Positions 47,798 to 58,013 of a stretch of 64,000 nt of DNA are shown here, piece after piece (positions within the stretch are counted from its first letter, which is position 1; every line of letters begins with the position of its first letter). A program made the position numbers and the translations under genes. The notes beneath the pieces are model-generated. The model was not told the origin of the DNA, ran no database searches, and worked only from the letters and a program-made list of their open reading frames with translations. This DNA is from Diatrype stigma (taxonomy: Eukaryota > Ascomycota > Sordariomycetes > Xylariales > Diatrypaceae), in contig JAKJXP020000024.1 of the NCBI GenBank assembly GCA_022225965.2, positions 248,001-312,000 on the forward strand. The letters run 5' to 3'.

Positions 47798-50700
47798 TTT
47801 CGCAACTGGCCTTCTAGTTTACCTTGAGGACGGTGACCAATTGAATTCAGGGCTCGTTGAATCAAGCTCTTGCGCAAGTCCACAAGCGATGCCGAGCTTC
47901 TGTGCGAAGTAGGGAGAACTTAGAAGGGCAACGGTCGAATCCCTAGGCCAGGTAATGGCGGGTTGTCGCTTGTGTACATATAGGCTGCGTTGTCGTGCGA
48001 CAGGGGCTGGAGTGGAATCAGTGGATAACAGATTACCCGCGAATCCGCGATGTGATGTCGCGCCGTGTCGCGCCCTGCTGTCCCATCGCTAGGCAATCTA
48101 CGCATCCGTGTACAACTACCTAATCGAGGCAAGATACGAGAAACAAGCTCCGAATTAAAGATCAACATAGAAAATATCCCGTAGATAACAAGCCAGCGAG
48201 GGGCCGGCCGTGAGGTCAACCCCTGCCAAGCGTATCACCACCTTCCGAAGCAGGTAAGCCTGTTGATAGGAGTGCGGGGGGAGCTGCCTAGGTCGCTACC
48301 GAATCCATGGGCGCTGATTAACTAGTCTCGAACCTCATGCGCGATGAAAACAACCATTGGGCTTCGACTCCCATCGTCACAAACGCACAGCAAGATCGGC
48401 CCGCGCCGACGATGCGGCGGAAAATTGCATGTGACATCTAACAGCAGACGGCGGCGGCACAGACGGGATTTCATATAGCCATTGGACGTGAGTAGTAGTA
48501 CGGGACTACGTGATGTCATATGAGCTGGATTAGTGGATCATATCGTCGATCATCCATGCTCTATCTTGAAGTCGTGAAAAATCATGAAAAGTAAGACATT
48601 CCTCCATGAGTTTAGTATGTTCTGCTTGAGTTGCTTACCACCCCACGCATCAATCCTCGATGGTTCCAAACCAATGTCGAACATGCTTCTAATCAAAATA
48701 ACTCAAGAGACTATATCACCCAAATCTTCTCTAGCTACCTAGTTCTAGGAGAAACACCAGTAGTTGTATCGGTCAATCTCATCACCGCTTATGCCCAAAG
48801 TCCTAAGGGATCCACTGCACACGATGAGATCCAAGAATACAAGAAGGACATATCACTATACCTACCCAATGCAAGTACAAGCAGGCATATCATAGTGAGA
48901 AAAGAAACCGTCTCCATGGCGGCGCCGTCCAATTAGGCGGGCATGTCGAATACGAACGGACATCTCCACGTCATATTGAGCCACGGTGTTGAACGCGAGC
49001 AGGATCTCGTTCCAAAATCTCTCCCGCTTCGATATCTACCGTTGACGCAGATTGCTGGTCGTGTCTTCATGTAAGAGCAGCTGGGAGTGCATGCCGTCTG
49101 ATGCATCATGATCGATTGTCTGGACTGGGAACTTCTGGTGCAGGAAGTCATCATGCTGCACCGGATTGCCTTCATTGGTATCGGTGGCGACGTTGAGCGA
49201 CTCGGACACATCGATGGCGTGGTGGGCAATGTCATGAAGGTGCCTATAGTCTGACTGTGGCTTTCTTGTCAATTTTCTGTTCCTATTGCTCTAACCCGGT
49301 TGCGAGTTTCCCAGACAGCAGGATCTTGAAGGTACACCATGTCAGCGGCCAGACGGGCATATACTCAGAATAAATCACCGAGGCAGTTCGGAGCTTGGTT
49401 CAGGGGGGAATTCGCGATACGCTATGCTATGTGAAACTTGGTATCGAAGGCTAGGACGATGGTTTCTCTTGGACTGGCTAGCCGCCGTAGGAATACATTC
49501 ATCTTTGACCATCAATAATCCATTTGTGCTTCAATTCGCTGCGATGGGCTAAGCATTGATTCCACCTGCCAGCCTCTATGAAAGTGATCGCAGTCCAATC
49601 TTTTCCGGTGGGTTGTACATACCTGGTTTCCCCTGGATAACGGAGAGGGGAGAGCAACCGCAGCAGTAGGTCTGTGAAATCTCTTAATCACAGATTACAA
49701 AAGGGGGGGCCGGGTTATGACAAGTACATTGTACGGTGGAAGCGAACTCAGGCTTCTACTTTAAGATGCTCCAGGCTCTACTGGTTGCAGAAGATAAGAT
49801 TCCATGATCATCACGTCGAGGGAATGTCTGCCTTGCGTGCCTGTGCCACAACTGTACTCGACAAGATGAGTAGATTGATATCGTCGGTAATAGTACTTAA
49901 TATTCAGGTCGTGCCCCTTGTCTTTCTCGATTCATTTCAATATCATGGCCCCAATAACCTTTTGATTCTGTTCCGCAACAAGATTGGCTTTCCTTCAATG
50001 ATATGGTCGCCGTGATCATATAGATCATCCGGATCCTCCTCGCATTGCCGTTTGAAAAAAGATCTTGCAAAATCGACCACGAAACACCGAAACTTACGGT
50101 CTTGGCCATCCAATTTGGCCAGTTACATTTCTTAGTTGGACGTCAACGTGTAGGACGCCAGTGCCATTCATCGCCGTGAACGCATCAACTGCATTATGAA
50201 TAATATTCCCCCATAATGATGGGTTATTAGGAAGATTAAGCAGCAGGTCTGAGGGATTGAGCCGTGGATCTTCTGGAGTTAAATACCATGCATTCGTATG
50301 TCCGTATGCAATGAGCTTACTAATTAGTATCTACCCGATGGGGGTAGGTCCAGTGTTCACCGCACATATTAGGCTTAAAGCCTCTGTAAGAAACATTTGG
50401 TCAAGGTAGAAAGGATTAATCCTCAGTACTCCAGAGCGCCAATCATTCATTCGCATTACCCAGCTAGAGTATACGCCGCAGCAGGGGTAAGTGAGTATAT
50501 AGGCGGTCTAACCCCTTGATTATAGTCATTCTGACCGCCACCGTGAATTTGATGCTAATATCACACGGATATTATGCTTGCATGCCGTATTAACCGAGAA
50601 TAATATATTCCTACCCTCAATGCGCCCACTTGGTATCATCATATTGGATGCTCTGCTCATCATGTTTGTGCTCCCTCAGTTACACCACTAGTGGCTTGCA

Positions 50701-50801
50701 TATATATGAACCTTCTCCCTTCCTGACTGAACCTCGAACGTTGACTACAACGGCCATCTATTTCTAAACATTGATAATATCGCATCGACTACTATACTAC
50801 T
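47798..50801. other. 3-kb intergenic region with pseudogene fragment
   Basis: Apart from the CorA-like remnant at 48855-49272, no gene is recognisable. A tatatatgaa box near 50699-50708 lies about 100 bp before the FAD oxidoreductase start and may be its TATA element. The open frames at 48631-48936 (plus) and 49674-50015 (plus) show no family features. Confidence 0.5.
48855..49272 (-). pseudogene. Broken CorA-like transporter-domain fragment
   Basis: Read on the minus strand with frame changes, this matches the helical and first transmembrane part of fungal CorA-like (Mg2+ transporter-like) domains. Frame one gives SESLNVATD, QHDDFLHQ and LLLHEDTTSNLRQR and then a stop. A second frame continues KRERFWNEILLAFNTVAQYD, close to the family's RLQNEI-LAFNTVAQRD block. 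A third gives LDGAAMETVSFLTMICLLVL, matching the DSAAMKTIAVVTMIFLP block. The stop plus at least one later frame shift, and the lack of upstream exons or the GMN motif, show a dead remnant. In fungi this domain often ends large ankyrin or STAND-type proteins. Confidence 0.65.
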
Positions 50802-52577
50802 ATGGATAGCGAGTTCACGGCTTTCTGTCAGGGCTTGGGTCTGTCAAGTGAGGACGCACGAATCATCAAGGACAAGCTTGATGAATCTACGACCTATCAA
50901 AATACCCTTGACGTCGCTAGTACGACAGCCAAACTCGCGCTTGGGGAAGACCGGGTCATTCCGCCTACAAACAAGGCCGTAGTCAACGTAAACTGGTAGG
51001 TTCTGTGCCAAAACTTAAGACTTGATACTGAACCAGGTCTCAGGTCCTTAGCGTGTGTTGCTGAGCCGCACTGCATCATCCAGCCAGAGGATGCCCAGGA
51101 TGTGTCGAAGGTCATGAAAATTGTGAAGCATTTCAAAATCAGATTCGCTGTCAGAAGTGGAGGTCACTCTCCAAATCCAGGCTGGTCTAGCGTTGAAAGC
51201 ACTGGTGTTCTCATAGACTTACAAAGGTTGAATCAAGTCGTCTTGAGCAGTGACAAAGCCTTGGCAAGCCTAGGTCCCGGAGGACGTTGGGGTGAGGTGA
51301 TCAAGACATTGGACAACCAGGGAGCTACCGTCATTGGCGCACGAGGTCCCGGTGTGGGTGTCGCCGGTACTATTCTCGGTGGTAAGTGGCATAAATAAAA
51401 GTTTTTTTTCTGGAATTATCTAACATATAACAGGCGGTCTCTTCCATCTTACAGAATTTGGTCTTGGTGCCGATAATGTGAAGAACTTCGAGGTACTTAC
51501 CTACCTTAACCACATATTGCGATAGTCGAGTTGTCTAATATAAGTCAAAGGTTGTCCTTGCGGATGGCACTATTATCAACGCTAATAGCGAGCAGAATAG
51601 TGACCTTTTCTGGGCACTTAAAGGGGGAGGCCCGAACTTCGGTGTCGTCACACGCTTTGACCTCTATACCGTTCCCGTAAGGGAAGTATGGTATAATGTC
51701 CTCGCCTACTCACCCGATCAAGCACCTGAAGTCATCGATGCCTTTGTTCAGTACCAGAAGGGAGGAGGATCATCCGATGTGAAGACCACAGCTAGCCTGA
51801 TCATGGGCATTGACACTGTGCTGCTACTTCTCGTCTATGGCGCGTCACAACCTCATCAAGGCACCTTCGAACCATTCTACGATGTGAAACCGTACCAGGT
51901 CATTGTGCCTGCCATAACTGGAACTTTTAGTTCCCTCACTGATGTATTCGCGTTGGTCGATACCGTAGAACCTATGCGGTAAAGTAATTCCATTCCAAGC
52001 GCTAATCTTGCTTCTTCTACTGCTAACGGACTTTCAGACACGACTATCGAGGGATCAGCACACGCATCGATGCACAACTTGACAAGGAGGTCTATAAATT
52101 CTGGCGAGAGAAAGCTCTAGCTGTTCGAGAAGCTACAGGCGCCAACCAGATCTTCTCTTTACAGCCCATCTCGGCCAATGTCGCTATACAAGGTATCGCG
52201 AAAGGGGGGAACCCCATGGGGATTCCCCAAGAGGATCATCAATGTAAAGAGCCGTCCCAACTTGTCGAATAGTGTTACGGCGTGGCTAATCTGCTTATGT
52301 AGGGTGGACGACGCTTATAGACTGGAAGAACGAAAAAGACGACGACTTGGTACGATCCGTTTCCATTGAAACGACTGAACAGTGGAAGAAGCTGGGGCAA
52401 GCTCGCAGTTCGCACCTTGAGTTTGTTTACGCAAACGATGCGTCACGAGACCAAAGCCCACTTGCGACATACGGACCGGACAATATTCAGCGGCTCAAGG
52501 AAATTGCACGAAAATACGACGGGACTCAGCTTTTCCAGTTGCAACAGAACAGTGGTTTCTTGCTAAGTAAGATCTAG
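50802..52577 (+). CDS. FAD-linked oxidoreductase (BBE-like)
   Basis: There are six exons: 50802-50995, 51044-51381, 51434-51492, 51551-51978, 52038-52243 and 52303-52577. Introns are 48-59 bp and the exons total 500 codons (499 residues). The FAD_binding_4 (PCMH) domain spans about residues 65-240: [31 protein letters not shown] (this histidine usually carries 8-alpha-linked FAD), [22 protein letters not shown] and [15 protein letters not shown]. The C-terminus [13 protein letters not shown] resembles the family's end, but the usual berberine-bridge segment is weak. No signal peptide is seen, so it is probably cytosolic. Such enzymes perform two-electron oxidations and are frequent in secondary-metabolite clusters. 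Its substrate is unknown; a terpene cyclase lies 3.5 kb downstream. Confidence 0.9.
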
Positions 52578-53223
52578 CATACCTAGTGGTTTGTCGGTAG
52601 GGAACTATTGAGGATGGAGTTAGGCTTGGCTATCGACATCGTGAACCAGGAATTGCCAGTTCAGTTTGTTGATAAAGACTATCATTTGAGTAGACATACT
52701 TATATGTATTTGCCACTAGCCTAGTAAAGTATCACATAAACTATACGATGGGGATTATGGGGTACGATCCCATGTTACTGGTTGTTAGTTGGCTATATCG
52801 GATCGATAGGGGGAGGTTGGAACAAATCAAATGTCACCCAATGCACGATATGATTCGGTATCTGCTCGATTTCTCCTGAGTGATAAGACTATGCTCCCGA
52901 TTCGGATTCCAAACTGCTGTCTTGGGGATTTGGGGAAGGATGTCGGTAGGTTCGGCGGTATCTCCCCGCCCCGTCAACTCCGTGATGTTCCCCGACGGGA
53001 AGTGGCGATAGCCGAACTTCCGAAGGACTAACTTGTGTAGGAATTGTTACCAACAATCAATTGATTGTAATGAAAACACTGCTATAACCATTCACTGCGA
53101 ACAGTAAAGGCAAAAGCAAACCAGACTGTATAAAGGGGTAATACAAAGTCCAAGCGGATCAATTTGGTTAGGTCTCATTCTGCGCCTACTTTATCGAGAT
53201 CCAACTTCGGCGGACCAGTCAAG
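52578..53223. other. Intergenic, promoter of M20-like gene
   Basis: This lies between two plus-strand genes. A gtataaagggg box at about 53128-53138, 85-95 bp before the chosen start of the next gene, is a plausible TATA element. Nothing else is seen. Confidence 0.5.
53128..53138 (+). promoter_or_regulatory. Possible TATA box of M20-like gene
   Basis: A tataaagg sequence lies about 90 bp upstream of the start codon at 53224. The call rests on motif and spacing only. Confidence 0.4.
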
Positions 53224-54462
53224 ATGCAGATCCCTGACATCGACCGAGAGGAATGCCTAGCATTCTTGTCGAAGCTTGTCCAGATCAAGAGCTACTCCCA
53301 AACAGATGGCGAATTAGAGGCGACAGAGTTTATGGCCGAAGAGATGAGGAAGATCGGCCTCGAGTCTGAACTGGTCCCCTTTGACGCCGGCAGGCGGCAG
53401 AATGCGGTAGGCGTCTGGAGAGGGGAGGGGGGCTCATCTAGCGCCCAGGAATCGGGAGCCCCCCCTCCAAAGCCACTCCTATTCAACGGCCACCTGGACA
53501 CGAACCCCGTCTCCGAGGGGTGGACGGTAGACCCCTGGGAGGGGAAGATCGACGAGAAATTCATCTACGGCATCGGCGTCAGCAACATGAAATCCGGCTG
53601 CGCCGCCTACTTCTGCGCGGTCAAAGCGCTGAAGGCCACCGGCTGGAGACCCCGCGCCGACGTGGTCCTGACGTACGTCGTGGGGGAGCTCCAAGGCGGC
53701 GTGGGCACATTGGCCTTGATTGAGCAGGGGAGGATCAGAGGTGCTGACGGCGGCTACTTCATCAATTGCGAGCCGTCCGACATCAGAGCAGTGACAATGC
53801 ACGCGGAGGCGCTGACGTTCGAGATCACCTTGAAGGGCATCACGCGACACATGTCGGCGCGAGAGGAGGCGCAGGATGCCATCATGGCAGCTTGTCGGTT
53901 GATCCCTGAACTCAATCTCATGAAGTTCCGGGGCGCCAGGAGCGAGGAGCACGAGAAGTGCAACCGGTGCCAAGTCGGCGTCGTGCACGGTGCACTAGGA
54001 AAAGATCTGGCCGAATGGCGGCCCGCTCAGGTAGCCGACGTATGTGTGCTTGCCGGCAGCGCACGCTACGCGCCCGGGCAGACCCAAGAGGGCGTCATGG
54101 AGGATATCTGGGTGGTCATCGAGAAGTGTCTGGAAGGCTTTGCCGGCATGAGGGCTGAGCTGAAACCAAGGCCTCGGCCTACCATGCCGGCCTTTGAAGT
54201 GTCACGGGAGTCCAGAATAGTCAAGTCGCTGAATACGGCATATGCCGAAACCCGAGGCCGGGAGCAGCCCACCGGGGTCTTGGCTCCGACCTGTTTCTAC
54301 GGATCTGACGCCGGACATCTTTACAAGTCTCTGAACATGGAAGGGATCGTGTGTGGCCCCGGGGGTAAGTACAATACGCGGCCCGATGAGCGTGTCGATA
54401 TTCCCGATTACCTGGACTGCATTCGGATGTTCATACGAGTAATTGTGGATATCTGTGGATAA
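53224..54462 (+). CDS. M20-family amidohydrolase-like protein with altered metal site
   Basis: A single exon gives 412 residues from M53224 (an upstream in-frame ATG at 53164 adds 20 unlikely residues). The fold is that of acetylornithine deacetylase/succinyl-diaminopimelate desuccinylase enzymes: catalytic domain, a dimerisation lid around residues 200-300, then GSDAGHLYKSLNMEGIVCGP near the C-terminus. The first metal histidine is present (LLFNGHLDTNP, H90, D92). The bridging metal aspartate of the usual (D/Y)DMKxG motif is asparagine here (GVSNMKSGCAA, N121). The usual Glu-Glu pair is reduced to VVGELQGGVGT (E155 then leucine). I believe a subfamily with these changes exists. It may bind one metal, or have lost peptidase activity. 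It lies between the FAD oxidoreductase and the terpene cyclase. Confidence 0.85.
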   Translation: MQIPDIDREECLAFLSKLVQIKSYSQTDGELEATEFMAEEMRKIGLESELVPFDAGRRQNAVGVWRGEGGSSSAQESGAPPPKPLLFNGHLDTNPVSEGWTVDPWEGKIDEKFIYGIGVSNMKSGCAAYFCAVKALKATGWRPRADVVLTYVVGELQGGVGTLALIEQGRIRGADGGYFINCEPSDIRAVTMHAEALTFEITLKGITRHMSAREEAQDAIMAACRLIPELNLMKFRGARSEEHEKCNRCQVGVVHGALGKDLAEWRPAQVADVCVLAGSARYAPGQTQEGVMEDIWVVIEKCLEGFAGMRAELKPRPRPTMPAFEVSRESRIVKSLNTAYAETRGREQPTGVLAPTCFYGSDAGHLYKSLNMEGIVCGPGGKYNTRPDERVDIPDYLDCIRMFIRVIVDICG

Positions 54463-56064
54463 TAGGGGGGAGGGGGTGTCTTCGATCTCCACCACACCCG
54501 AACCCCTGACTAACGCTACCAATCACCACGCAGTATCATACATAGACCCCGACATCGCTCAGAATAAACCAAGTAGTATCTTTTCAACCCAGTATAAACA
54601 ATGACAGAATGCGCCCAGTCGTAGATCAGCCCAAAGTTATCCTCGAAAATCCACCATCAAATAAATACGACAAAGATGGGCGGGCGTCTTAATCGTTAAT
54701 CATGAGATCATAGACAGTAGCTATCAGTCAACCTTGATAGGTTGTTACTGTATCAATGTTACATCATTTATCCAGGGGCTGGTCCTTCTGAACCTGATCG
54801 CCTGCCTCTCGTGCTTCAGATAATCAACGGGCTCATCGCGTGAACCAAGGCTCTTCCCAACCGACGATACATATTATGCGACGACAGAAGCTTTTGGATG
54901 CCAACCCGAACGTCTTGCCACTCATTAGGCCATTGGAATTAACCGAGAAACTCCGGGCGTTTACATACGTAATTCACCATGTCTATTGGTGGAAGTACAC
55001 CGCCTACAAGTTTGAGCGAAAGAGCATAATGTAACCAGAAACCAATACCGAAATTTCTGATCTGGTTTAGCGCAGATAATAATGTAGTGCTGAACCCAAG
55101 TTGCATGAACCGGTGAGTTGAGTAAAGACCGATGCTGCTGTTCTTCAATGGGTCTTATAGACGTTGACCCCCCACTACCCCTTAATATATAGCTCCATTC
55201 GCGGGTTACCACTACATAGAAGTATTCATCTCTTGTCTTGACTACCCAAGATAGTATCTTGATAGTGTGATCCAGATTTTCCTATGCTGATGCCAAGCTC
55301 AAAATTCGGACTTCTGTGCTTTCCTATCCCTTTTTGCCAACGGTGGCTAAGCTGATATTTGAGGTTGCGCTGCAGTGACACCGGCCCCTCGGCACTTTGG
55401 AGCTAATCAGCATCGAAGGTTAACCATCGACCGGAGGTAGCCATTGATATGTCATGAGTTAATGGATGCGGTATGACTGTCAAGTATGATGGCATGGCAT
55501 ATTCTCCCAGCTTCCTTTGACCAAATACTTGGTGGTTAAGAAAGGCACATTGCTAATTTCCTTGGTTAGAGATTCATATGGTTTATACCACAATACTGGT
55601 CAAGTTGGGTAATATTCCTTATCAGGTCCAAGGCTAGCTGAGCTCAGGAGATAGGTCCGCTAGTATTGCCGAAGTCTATTACTCCGATGTTGCTACAGTG
55701 GTACACCCAGGGATAGTAAGCGGTACAGCAGGTGAGCAGTGTTGCACAAAGCAACTATCTCTGAAGTAGGGTATCGTTCCACGAGCGGTGTAGCTTGATG
55801 AATTCATGCCCAGGGTATGGATGTCATGTTGACGTTGTCTATGTTTACTCGTGAAGTAATCCAAGAGAAGTCAATCCAAAAGACAAGGTCTCCCAGTTGT
55901 TATAAAGGGTGTAAACTCCCACGCCGACTATTGCGGTCCCTCACAGATTCACACTGACATTTCCAGTCACTTTCAACCCATCTATCCTGTTTCTATTGTG
56001 TATTGCTCACTGGAGATTCATTCCTACGGAACCTTCCCCTCTGTCGTGTAATTCACGTTCAAAG
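54463..56064. other. Intergenic upstream of terpene cyclase
   Basis: About 1.6 kb contains no recognisable gene. A tgttataaaggg box at about 55899-55910 lies some 155 bp before the terpene cyclase start and is a plausible TATA element. The open frames here are short and unsupported. Confidence 0.5.
55899..55910 (+). promoter_or_regulatory. Possible TATA box of terpene cyclase gene
   Basis: A ttataaag motif lies about 155 bp upstream of the start codon at 56065. The call rests on motif and position only. Confidence 0.4.
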
Positions 56065-57316
56065 ATGGAATTCAGCTTCCAATCTCTACTTTCAGAACCC
56101 AGGTTCGATGTCCTAGACATCTCCCATGTCACTGGGCTAGGGCACGAACAGAAGCTCGCTGTTGTGGAATGTATGAACCATGCGCTAGCAGTTTTCTTGG
56201 ATAAGATTGGGGTCCAACACAAAGAAGAGCAGAGGGATGAGGCGTTGCGGCGCGATTTGCGGGCTTGGTTGACGCAAAACCTTGTACCCGTATGCGCCTG
56301 CGACGGTCAAGTGATCGACAGGGTCTTCGATGAAGCCGCGTCATGTGCCGAATACTTCTATCCACTTTCGGATCATAGCACGAAGGTAGAGATGGCCATA
56401 GGTCTTGGGGTAACGATTGGTATGGATGACAACGTAGCAGGAGCCGCGACGAAAAGCAGATTCAATCGATTCCAATACGACATTTGGCGAGGATCGAATG
56501 AGCAGGACGAGTGGGCCAAAATGTACACCGGGTTCATCAGACGGTTCGTCGAACATTTCGGAGCCATTGATCCCAGGGTGGGCTCCCTTGGAGCGAATAG
56601 TTGGGCCAACTACATAGAAGCATGCTTCACGGAAGACGTCTTCGCCAAGCAACTACCTCCACACGTTTCATATCTACCCACGGGGGCCACGGCTAATCGA
56701 TGTTGCCCGAGTGGCTTCGCCTCCTATTTCCGTGGCTTCACTGGAATAACTACCTCATTCACAGTCGGTATCTTCAAGCCTTCTCGGCAAACAGAAGTGC
56801 CCCTCGAGTATTGGCTACCCAGCATCAACAACCTGACGGGCTTCATGAACTTGATCAATGACCTTCTATCATGGCCAAAGGAAGTTATGGCCGAGGAGGA
56901 TTACAACTACATGTCAATCCAAACACTCTCCCACAGGCAGGTGAAGAAACCTCGGATCATTACCAGCACGTCGGCAAATACAGACGACTGGACCTTCCGC
57001 GATACGATATGCGAGACAATGGATGCAGCATACCAAGCAACTCAAGAGCTGGACCGGGCTTTCGTTCAATTCGCAAGGTAAGATGATTGGATTCGTGAAT
57101 TTTCACACAAAGTCAGCTGCTGATATGTCTAGTGTCTGCACCGAACCTGAACGATCAGCCTGGAATGTAGAACTTGCAAGTCAGGTATGGACCGCTTTCA
57201 GACATGGATTTATATCATGGCATCTCAATTGCTCGAGATATAAGCTCCAGGATGTCAAAGCTGTTGTTTGCAGCAACGGAACGGGCTTGCCAGGTGACAA
57301 AGCCACTTACAAATAA
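56065..57316 (+). CDS. TRI5-type sesquiterpene cyclase
   Basis: There are two exons, 56065-57077 and 57133-57316; the 55-bp intron keeps the frame and the product is 398 residues (trichodiene synthases are about 375-385). The aspartate-rich metal site is IGMDDNVAG (D121, D122). The second metal site is NDLLSWPKE (N265, S269, E273), the N-D-x-x-S-x-x-x-E triad of this family. The C-terminal exon supplies the typical helix WTAFRHGFISWHLNCSRYKL. These enzymes ionise farnesyl diphosphate and cyclise it with Mg2+. Related enzymes make trichodiene or longiborneol; the product here cannot be told from sequence. No P450, acetyltransferase or TRI6/TRI10-like regulator lies in the window, so a trichothecene pathway is not supported. 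The start at 56065 avoids a leader-like 23-residue extension. Confidence 0.92.
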
Positions 57317-58013
57317 ACTAGGGGTATAGGAGGCATGTGAATTTGGACGTACATACGATACACGGTTCTCTATCTCTCCTATGTGGTTCCCTCCAATTCC
57401 TATGCTCTGATAACAATAACAGATGGTCCATCTTCATTAGAGACAACATTCCTTCACAAGATTTGAGCCCTGAAGCCTTTTATGCTTGGATGTCAAGCGG
57501 CAACCGATGTGTCAATAGACTGGTCTTCATATGAACACCGAGTCTCGCGGGCGAAATGCAGGTATCGGGTTACTCGAGTACTAACCTGAAAAGGAGACTG
57601 TAGACAAGAGTCAGATTGCGAATAGTACAATACATAACTACTCCATGCCGCAGTGTTACAGCAACACCTACTAGTTAGCTGCCAGCTTACAGGAGACTCA
57701 GCCTTCCTGGTAGATCTGCCCAAAAGAAGCAAGCGATCTTATTCGTAGCTGAAGTCTATTGGCTTACTACCAAGACTGATCTGCGGGAAACCAAGACAAC
57801 AAGTACCTGTAGTTACCTGATTAGGCAGTATTCGAGCTAATTACTCATGATCGATGTAAGACAGCTAGGTAGTTAATCCGTTACTCGAAAATAAGATAAT
57901 CCGCCTCAACGAAGATATACTTAAGAGCCATACACGTTCCTTGAGTTCGCTGCCCAGACATTTTCTTCATCTTCATGAGAACTGCTATTTTGTCCCACTT
58001 GCCATACCCCATC
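57317..58013. other. Intergenic between terpene cyclase and EEP gene
   Basis: This is the 3' flank of the cyclase and the promoter of the next plus-strand gene. I see no coding signal or repeat. Confidence 0.5.

Noticed and set aside
48631..48936. Plus-strand frame of about 100 codons
   Set aside because: It overlaps the CorA-like remnant on the other strand and shows no own motif or splice signals.
56065..57316. Trichothecene gene cluster
   Set aside because: The cyclase is of TRI5 type, but no trichothecene P450, acetyltransferase, pump or TRI6/TRI10 regulator is in the window.
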